A program made the translations under genes and the position numbers. 21,731 bases of DNA from a virus. Under the pieces are notes generated by a model, which worked only from the letters and a program-made list of their open reading frames with translations, had not been told where the DNA came from and did not search any database. Positions 17,118 to 21,731 of this stretch are shown here, in pieces (the stretch's first letter is position 1; each line of letters begins with the position of its first letter). The stretch lies in IMG/VR virus record IMGVR_UViG_3300017719_000258, positions 1 to 21,731 of that record. One strand, written 5' to 3'.

Positions 17118-17955
17118 TAGCCTTTTACATTATGGGTGAAGTTTTTTCCGCCCCTTGCCTTTGATCGCGTTTCTTCGGCTTTTCGTTTTCGTTCTGCTTC
17201 TTCTGCTCTACTACTTACTATAATATTTTCATAGAGTTTCATAAAGTATAAAGTAATTCTAGGCTCTTCTACTTCGTACAACTTAAAAAAGTAATCTATA
17301 CCGTCCCAATATTTTCCCATGTATGTGCCACTCATGCCTTCATAGTGATCTGGCAGTAAGCTGAACATAAAAAATGCCGTCTGTACTTCAGACGGAAAGT
17401 CCGAAGTATCCAGCGGCATCTTGGTGGGGTCAGGCTCTTGTCCGAGTTGTTCGCAGACAGCCAGATACTTATCTATAGTAAACTTAGAGGTTGACTCTTT
17501 TACTAAACGGGTAAGTAGAGCTTCTATATGCTCTACTTGTTCCCAGTAAAATTTTCAAGGTCACCTACTGTTTCAGTAACCCAAGTGTCAAACACATTAG
17601 AGTTTTTCATAAGTAACTCTGCATTATCTGTTGTGTAAGGAAGTTCATCTTCAGGATCATACGCCGAGACATCCACCAATAGAAGCTCTTCTAGGTACGA
17701 AAATTTCAGGCCAGACCATGACTTAATTACTGCCTTACAGTATTCTGTTAAAAACTTTTCTTCGTCTAATATTTCTTCAGGTTGACGAGTTTTCTTATCA
17801 AATTTTGTGCTTACGCATTTTTTTCGTAGCTTTACTAGTTCTTCTCGTGCCAGATAGCATAGAGAAACTTTCATGCCGGAATAGCCGGGAAAGTCTAGTG
17901 ATACGGTCTTACTTGGAGTCATTAGACTCGCTAAAGAAATAGGTGAATCGCTCAT
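17117..17955 (-). CDS. GT: Tail assembly chaperone GT, made by -1 frameshift
   Basis: The G frame and the downstream frame join into one product of about 279 residues if ribosomes slip back one base at A AAT TTT (17548-17554). Residues 1-136 come from G and end LENF. The new frame then continues YWEQVEHIEALLTRLVKEST...EQLGQEPDPTKMPLDTSDF and has no stop before 17117. Lambda GT is made the same way and keeps the tape measure soluble while recruiting tube subunits through the T part. An apparent 100-residue gene starting at the ATG at 17419 has no ribosome site and lies inside this continuous frame, so it is better read as the T part. The T end is rich in charged residues (EEAERKRKAEETRSKARGGK) and overlaps the tape measure start by TAATG. 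Confidence 0.9.
17513..17554 (-). promoter_or_regulatory. -1 programmed frameshift signal (slippery site and hairpin)
   Basis: The heptamer AAATTTT at 17554-17548 is in the correct G-frame register (A AAT TTT), so both tRNAs can re-pair after slipping. It is followed by a 9-base spacer and then a perfect 9-bp hairpin. AAGTAGAGC (17538-17530) pairs with GCTCTACTT (17521-17513) around an 8-base loop. The G stop codon TAG lies within the 5' arm of the stem. All parts match known stimulators of -1 frameshifting. Confidence 0.9.
17533..17955 (-). CDS. G: Tail assembly chaperone G, 140 aa
   Basis: This is the unshifted product of the chaperone pair. In lambda, G coats the tape measure protein and is the more abundant of the two proteins. 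The start is an ATG with AAGGAT 7 bases upstream. The gene is the first of the transcript from the promoter at 17993-18021. The sequence is mostly helical and acidic toward the end (SYLEELLLVDVSAYDPEDEL, then DTWVTETVGDLENFTGNK), ending at TAG inside the frameshift hairpin. Length is as in lambda (also 140). Assignment rests on position between the tube and tape measure genes and on the frameshift, more than on sequence motifs. Confidence 0.88.
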   Translation of the reverse strand: MSDSPISLASLMTPSKTVSLDFPGYSGMKVSLCYLAREELVKLRKKCVSTKFDKKTRQPEEILDEEKFLTEYCKAVIKSWSGLKFSYLEELLLVDVSAYDPEDELPYTTDNAELLMKNSNVFDTWVTETVGDLENFTGNK

Positions 17956-17992
17956 TTTTTATCCTTGTGAGAGTGTAAATTTATATCTTGTA

Positions 17993-18040
17993 ATTATAGG
18001 TTATGAGAGGTGAGATGTCAAGATTTATTTTTAAGAGGTA
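17993..18040 (-). promoter_or_regulatory. Perfect sigma70-type promoter for the G-to-J tail genes
   Basis: On the minus strand TTGACA (18016-18021) and TATAAT (17993-17998) are separated by exactly 17 bases. The A/T-rich block upstream (to 18040) matches 24 of 26 bases of the block at 5491-5516, while the spacers differ. Expected transcription start is near 17986, about 30 bases before the G start codon. It lies directly after the tube terminator, so the tail genes below are restarted independently. Confidence 0.9.
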
Positions 18041-18043
18041 ACG

Positions 18044-18067
18044 AAAAAAGGGGCCGGAGCCCCTTAA
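18044..18067 (-). terminator. Intrinsic terminator after the tail tube gene
   Basis: A 7-bp GC-rich stem, AAGGGGC (18048-18054 as read on plus) with GCCCCTT (18059-18065), closes a 4-base loop. On the minus strand it is followed at once by six T residues (18044-18049, partly in the stem). The loop on the transcript is UCCG. It lies 17 bases after the tube stop codon and just before the promoter at 17993-18021. Confidence 0.93.
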
Positions 18068-18083
18068 AGAATAATCTTTATTA

Positions 18084-19208
18084 TTATTCTCCGACGTACT
18101 TAATAAGTAGTTCGTCAGTTCCATCAATTGTACTAGGCAACGCGTGGAAGTTAGTCTCTATTGAAATAACGTCATCAATTGAGTGAGTAGGTACTTCTAA
18201 GTGACATTGTGCCATATTTAGCTCAACACGAGGAGTTGCGGTTGCTCCTCCAATTTTAAATATTAAAGTAAAATCGTTTGTAATCTTAGTTGTATCTTCA
18301 ATAATATTTTCAAAAAGCTCAGCACTTGAGTCGTCTTCTGCATTTAAGTAACACGTAAAGTTACCTGATACAGAACGAGTTCCCGTTACGTGCCCCAAAG
18401 GCTGGTTAACTACTCCTAGAGTCTCTGGAGTTAAGAAGGTAATATTATTTGAAATAGTAATGTTTCCTCCTGTTAAAACTAAATTATACGTTGCAGGATG
18501 ACCTCCTCCCATAGTAGTCGTAGCTGCTAAGCTAGTTAGCCTATTACGAATAAAATTATCCGTATCTGTAGCTAATGAGCCTTCAGTAATAGTGGCTGTG
18601 GGGGCAGTATCTTCTGTAATAAGCTTACCAAAACCAGACCAATTAATAGTAGCAATACCATCAATATCAAAATCAATAGAAGCTTCATTTACAACGCAGC
18701 CATCAATCTTATAAGTAGTTTTTGTCCCAGAGCCTGCTCCGCCCATTACAAAAAAGATTTCTACTGATTTTGTGCCGTCTGCTCCTTCTGCTAACGTTGT
18801 TTTATTTGAGTTTGCAAAAGTGATATCAAGATCTGATGTATCGGCACTAAATCCAGTAAAAGTATGTGATGCATATGCAGCATTTCCAACCATCATTGCC
18901 CAAAGAACTTCTTCTACTGCGTGGTGAGTATTTTGCGTATCGTCTGCGGCACCTGCGCCTGAGCCCGCTGATTTAAATGGGCGCATATAAGTTGAAAAAC
19001 TCCATTCTGCAGGTGCATAGGAGTCTGTAAACATTTGACGACCTCGACGGCTATTGCCTGCGGTGTCCGCCATTTCATTCAGAGTAATTTCTGATGCATT
19101 TGTTGCTTGCGAAAAAGAGAATCCGTCAAGAACAGGCATTTCCCAAACTGCACTGTCTATCTTAACGAATACCTTAGTATCGCGACTAAAATATAATGTA
19201 TCTGCCAT
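18084..19208 (-). CDS. Major tail tube protein, 374 aa
   Basis: This subunit forms the tail tube around the tape measure. The start has AGGAG about 8 bases before the ATG. N-terminal landmarks (YFSRDTKVFVKIDSAVWEMPVLDGFSFSQATNASEITLNEMAD, residues about 6-48) fit a tail tube fold in which an early strand pair and the long loop stack subunits. RRGRQMFTDSYAPAEWSFST follows. The C-terminal half is Thr/Ser/Gly-rich and beta-like. At 374 residues it is larger than lambda V (246), so an extra surface domain at the C-terminal end is likely. It is followed by its own strong terminator, consistent with a highly expressed structural gene. The 62-base gap before it shows no convincing promoter. The assignment rests on position and pattern and is fairly confident. 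Confidence 0.87.
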   Translation of the reverse strand: MADTLYFSRDTKVFVKIDSAVWEMPVLDGFSFSQATNASEITLNEMADTAGNSRRGRQMFTDSYAPAEWSFSTYMRPFKSAGSGAGAADDTQNTHHAVEEVLWAMMVGNAAYASHTFTGFSADTSDLDITFANSNKTTLAEGADGTKSVEIFFVMGGAGSGTKTTYKIDGCVVNEASIDFDIDGIATINWSGFGKLITEDTAPTATITEGSLATDTDNFIRNRLTSLAATTTMGGGHPATYNLVLTGGNITISNNITFLTPETLGVVNQPLGHVTGTRSVSGNFTCYLNAEDDSSAELFENIIEDTTKITNDFTLIFKIGGATATPRVELNMAQCHLEVPTHSIDDVISIETNFHALPSTIDGTDELLIKYVGE

Positions 19209-19270
19209 AGTTTATCTCCTATGTATATTGAAAGGACTAAGACGTGAACGTTTGTTCTTGCCAGCCGTTT

Positions 19271-19732
19271 CTAGTAACGAACCTCTAGAAGAATTTCTCC
19301 TACACCCAGTGGTTCCAATACTCCTTCATCAGTATCAATGCTAATAATACTAATTTGATGTGTGTGATGAGTAACTCCTCGTCTATCTTCATACTCTAAA
19401 CGAGAGTTTGTCTCTATAACTGTTTCTATATCCTCAAGAAGCTCTTCTAAAGCTTCTACTGAATCTTCTGCCTGAACATATACTCGAACTGTTACTGCTA
19501 GAAATCTGTCCTTATACCCTCCTGCTTGGTAAAGTCTACTTTCACTTCCTGCATTTAAGTGTATGGAAGGAAATTCATTTACTTCGTCCCAAAATTTTAA
19601 CCTTGGGTGCACGTTACCGTACATATTAGTATTAAACTCGCCGTTTCCGTCTATTTCTTTTAATTTTTCAACTAATGCATTAGTTATACCAAGTCTTCTA
19701 GTTGAGTATGCTCTATTAGTATCTTCTGTCAT
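19271..19732 (-). CDS. Tail terminator protein, lambda gpU-like, 153 aa
   Basis: It probably caps the tube end after it reaches its length and binds the connector. The size is close to lambda U (131). The order (neck protein, this gene, then tube) is the one expected. Landmarks include ITNALVEKLKEIDGNGEFNT (helix, residues 16-35), FPSIHLNAGSES (about 54-65), and a final EDSVEALEELLEDIETVIE helix followed by ISIISIDTDEGVLEPLGVGEILLEVRY. The last strand and the helix-rich centre match gpU-type terminators. It starts in a TAATG overlap with the upstream gene. No enzymatic motifs. The alternative is a tail completion protein of another type. Confidence 0.8.
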   Translation of the reverse strand: MTEDTNRAYSTRRLGITNALVEKLKEIDGNGEFNTNMYGNVHPRLKFWDEVNEFPSIHLNAGSESRLYQAGGYKDRFLAVTVRVYVQAEDSVEALEELLEDIETVIETNSRLEYEDRRGVTHHTHQISIISIDTDEGVLEPLGVGEILLEVRY

Positions 19733-21042
19733 TATACTCTCCTAGTGTAGAACCTTCCAGTAGCTAATTCAGCTGCTACATCCCTTATAGACTTATCGAT
19801 AAGTCTACGTGGATCTCTATCTGTAGAAGCCCATGCTCCGCCTGCTCCTACTTCAAAAACTCTATAAGGATTTTCTTGATATGTATATCCTATACTAGGA
19901 AACCCTTGTGGAGTTTTTACAATGTCAGTAATTCTTACTGAGGATGCAAAAGTCCCTGTTCTATTTTGAAGTGCAGGATATTTCATGTTTTTAAGTACCT
20001 GCCTGTTAAGCTTAGAATCTAAAAGAGTCATTAAAGCTACATAGCTTTGTTGGCCTTTACTAGCAGGGCCAGTAATATGTTTACCAATTCCAGAGTCTCG
20101 TAAAACTCGTACTTTCTTTTTAGACTTTGTAGGCTTTGAGCGCTTTGATTTACTGGTCTCTTTTACTTGTTTTCTACGCTTGCCTATTGTCCGCTTGTTT
20201 TTTTGTTTTGTGCCTGAAATACTATCTAAAGTTACTTCTGCAATTGCATCATCAAGAGGGGTTGACCCCGGCATAGTAGCTAGCTCTTTTAGTTCTCTTC
20301 GTAAAGTTTCAATAGCTGCTTTTTCAATCTCTTTTTGAGTTTGATTATCAATAGTAGACTGCCACGTCAAAACAGGAATATATTTTTTACGTAATCTTCC
20401 GGTTTTAGTAAGTAATTGATCATGTTGTACACTAATTCCTAGTGTGTTTTTTGTACGATCGACAACTTCTTGTATTCGTGCATCTCCTCCCGCTTGCTGT
20501 AATATTCTGTCAGTTTGCAGGGTTGTAACACTTGAAGCAGCAAGACCTCTGCCGTCTTCTGAGTGCCCCAGCTGAGCTCCTTCAGTATCCCCCATACCGC
20601 CTAATTTTGAAAATTCTGTTTCGCTTCCTTTACTAAAGTGACGTTCTACTATTTGCCTTAATATTGCTGTTTTGTTGGCAGTTTTAGTACCTGCTTTTGC
20701 AGTGCGTATTGTTTCGTACGAAGATATAATGTAGCATCTTTCAGTAGGTTTTAATACTATACCCTTTTTTGCCTCTACTAGCTCATTGAACCGCCTTGTA
20801 GATTTTACGTTTTTTGATTGCGTTTTTAACCAAGTATCCCAATCAGTCCATATTTTTGTCTGCACTGATACGGGCATTGAAGGAAATACGCTGCCCAGCA
20901 CTCTCATGAAAACCATTTGATCAATCACAAGTAACTGCCCCGACTGTCGAACTATTGATTTTCTAGACTCTCTAGCTCCGCCCCCTTCTGCTGCACGTTT
21001 CATCTCGTCCAGCATTTTTTGTGCTAGTCTACCTGTTGCCAT
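19732..21042 (-). CDS. Neck-type structural protein of unknown role, 436 aa
   Basis: I recognise no clear family for the whole protein. Residues 1-130 are helical and basic. Residues 279-313 form a strongly basic tract (KQKNKRTIGKRRKQVKETSK then SKRSKPTKSKKK), which could contact DNA or bridge to a neighbour. The C-terminal 100 residues (NRTGTFASSVRITDIV, then GFPSIGYTYQENPYRVFEVG, then RDPRRLIDKSIRDVAAELATGRFYTRR) look like a phage neck protein of HK97 gp10 type. The gene lies between the connector and the tail terminator and is joined to both by TAATG overlaps. A head-closure or neck role is therefore likely for the C-terminal part. The long N-terminal extension and lysine tract are unusual for the position. 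Low confidence in the exact function. Confidence 0.65.
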   Translation of the reverse strand: MATGRLAQKMLDEMKRAAEGGGARESRKSIVRQSGQLLVIDQMVFMRVLGSVFPSMPVSVQTKIWTDWDTWLKTQSKNVKSTRRFNELVEAKKGIVLKPTERCYIISSYETIRTAKAGTKTANKTAILRQIVERHFSKGSETEFSKLGGMGDTEGAQLGHSEDGRGLAASSVTTLQTDRILQQAGGDARIQEVVDRTKNTLGISVQHDQLLTKTGRLRKKYIPVLTWQSTIDNQTQKEIEKAAIETLRRELKELATMPGSTPLDDAIAEVTLDSISGTKQKNKRTIGKRRKQVKETSKSKRSKPTKSKKKVRVLRDSGIGKHITGPASKGQQSYVALMTLLDSKLNRQVLKNMKYPALQNRTGTFASSVRITDIVKTPQGFPSIGYTYQENPYRVFEVGAGGAWASTDRDPRRLIDKSIRDVAAELATGRFYTRRV

Positions 21043-21614
21043 TAAAAGTTTTTATATAGGTCCAGAACACGTTTAATGTGATCTGGAAAGCCTCGCCCCT
21101 CTCCGGTGCCTTGATTCTCAATAGTAGCGCCAGAAATAGTCCGTCGCTGAGTGTGCTCATCTTTCATATAGTACTTAATTAAATCTACTACTGCAAGTCT
21201 CAAATCAGTAGGACATACTGAATATCCTGCTTTATATGTAACTTTTACGGACCCCGCACCACGAGGCCAGTTTTTATAGGTAGATCCCGTTACGTACAGT
21301 ACACTATCCGTCGTTGCATCAAGATAATAGTCTGTAGTTGGCACGGTGGTGTAACTTTCCGTAACGGAATCTCTTTTTTCTACAGAAACAATAGTATTTA
21401 CTGGAGACTCTGTAAGCTGTACAATATGAGTGTCCCAGTCCATATTAACTGTCTCTACTTTGTTAGTAGTGTAAAAATCTACAATACTGTTTCCACAATA
21501 AGTTTTTACTAATTGACTCACAGAATCAATAAGCTGATTTATACGAAAGTCGTCCTTAGGGTTAGTAAGTCCTTCAATCTGTTTATAATCTGCAAGAGTA
21601 ATTAAATTTGCCAT
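21042..21614 (-). CDS. Head-tail connector, HK97 gp6-like, 190 aa
   Basis: This ring-forming adaptor sits under the portal and links it to the neck. The family pattern is clear: an N-terminal helix (ITLADYKQIEG, about residues 5-15), FRINQLIDSVSQLVKTYCGN (23-42), a beta-rich centre with LTESPVNTIVSVEKRD (68-83), then WPRGAGSVKVTYKAGYSVCP (115-134), and a helix DLRLAVVDLIKYYMKDE (136-152) before the C-terminal arm ending HIKRVLDLYKNF. It starts after a stem-loop terminator and has no recognisable ribosome site (only TTACTAATTGATTTATT before the ATG). It ends in a TAATG overlap with the next gene. Confidence 0.88.
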   Translation of the reverse strand: MANLITLADYKQIEGLTNPKDDFRINQLIDSVSQLVKTYCGNSIVDFYTTNKVETVNMDWDTHIVQLTESPVNTIVSVEKRDSVTESYTTVPTTDYYLDATTDSVLYVTGSTYKNWPRGAGSVKVTYKAGYSVCPTDLRLAVVDLIKYYMKDEHTQRRTISGATIENQGTGEGRGFPDHIKRVLDLYKNF

Positions 21615-21630
21615 AATAAATCAATTAGTA

Positions 21631-21660
21631 AAAACTTGGGGAGGAAACCCTCCCCAGTTT
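21631..21660 (-). terminator. Intrinsic terminator after the upstream head gene
   Basis: On the minus strand GGGGAGG pairs with CCTCCCC around a 4-base loop. The stem can extend through AAACT pairing with AGTTT past one bulged A, and TTTTT follows. It lies 13 bases after the stop of the partial gene at 21674 and before the connector gene. No promoter is seen after it, so the connector genes probably depend on readthrough. Confidence 0.78.
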
Positions 21661-21673
21661 ATTTATCTAGCTA

Positions 21674-21731
21674 TTAAGAGCCCGCTTGGACTAGCTTAAC
21701 AACAGATACGTCAGTAGTACCGTTATTAGCA
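21674..21731 (-). CDS. C-terminal end of an upstream head gene, possibly major capsid protein
   Basis: Only the last 18 full codons are in the window (ANNGTTDVSVVKLVQAGS, then TAA). It sits directly before a strong terminator and the head-tail connector gene, which is where the major capsid protein lies in HK97- and lambda-like genomes. A beta-rich end is consistent with this, but so few residues prove nothing about identity. Another head or decoration protein is equally possible. Confidence 0.45.
   Translation of the reverse strand, partial: ANNGTTDVSVVKLVQAGS

Noticed and set aside
17117-17419. Independent 100-residue gene starting at ATG 17419
   Set aside because: There is no ribosome site (CCCCACCAAG before the ATG), and the frame is continuous upstream to the frameshift site, so it is the T part of GT.
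19209-19270. Promoter before the tail tube gene
   Set aside because: Only weak boxes are present (TTCACG, then TATACA with a spacing near 15). Nothing like the two perfect promoters is seen.

Overview
The window is a piece of a tailed double-stranded DNA phage (or prophage) genome. It carries the head-tail junction and the whole tail module of a lambda-like siphovirus. Every gene I can support lies on the minus strand, so transcription runs from high to low coordinates. The lambda order is kept: connector, neck protein, tail terminator, tail tube, G/GT chaperones, tape measure, M, L, K, I, J, then receptor-binding fibres. The DNA is AT-rich. The fibre motifs (NDLQIYHDGSNSYI, GNVGIGTTSP, ARFKDLYLSG) are ones I associate with marine phages, so a marine proteobacterial host is a reasonable guess. 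It is inference, and no host gene is present to test it.

Layout in transcription order. The window opens with the last codons of a head gene (21674-21731, possibly the major capsid protein), followed by a hairpin terminator (21631-21660). Next come a gp6-like head-tail connector (21042-21614), a lysine-rich neck-type protein of unknown role (19732-21042), a tail terminator (19271-19732) and the tail tube protein (18084-19208). A textbook terminator and a perfect-consensus sigma70-type promoter lie back to back at 17993-18067. They end the tube transcript and restart transcription for the rest of the tail. The chaperones G and GT follow, joined by a -1 programmed frameshift (slippery A AAT TTT, 9-nt spacer, 9-bp hairpin). 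Then come the tape measure protein (1223 aa) and the tip genes M, L, K, I and J. A second copy of the same promoter, sharing 24 of 26 upstream bases, sits directly after J. It drives two small structural genes and two tandem fibre genes. The second fibre gene is open to the left edge of the window (at least 1055 aa).

How the parts work together. The tube protein polymerises around the tape measure protein, which G and GT keep soluble. M, L, I, K and J build the tip, and the terminator and connector join the finished tail to the capsid. The fibres give host recognition. Six gene junctions use the same overlapping TAATG stop/start, which suggests tight translational coupling.

The points most worth a second look are the complete frameshift signal, the duplicated promoter, the insertion of two carbohydrate-binding-like repeats between the cysteines of the L protein, the repeated modules in J and in both fibres, and the paralogous tandem fibres. 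I found no defence system, RNA gene, CRISPR array, integrase or transposase. No gene-free stretch exceeds about 130 bases, counting the interval between the tube gene and G.
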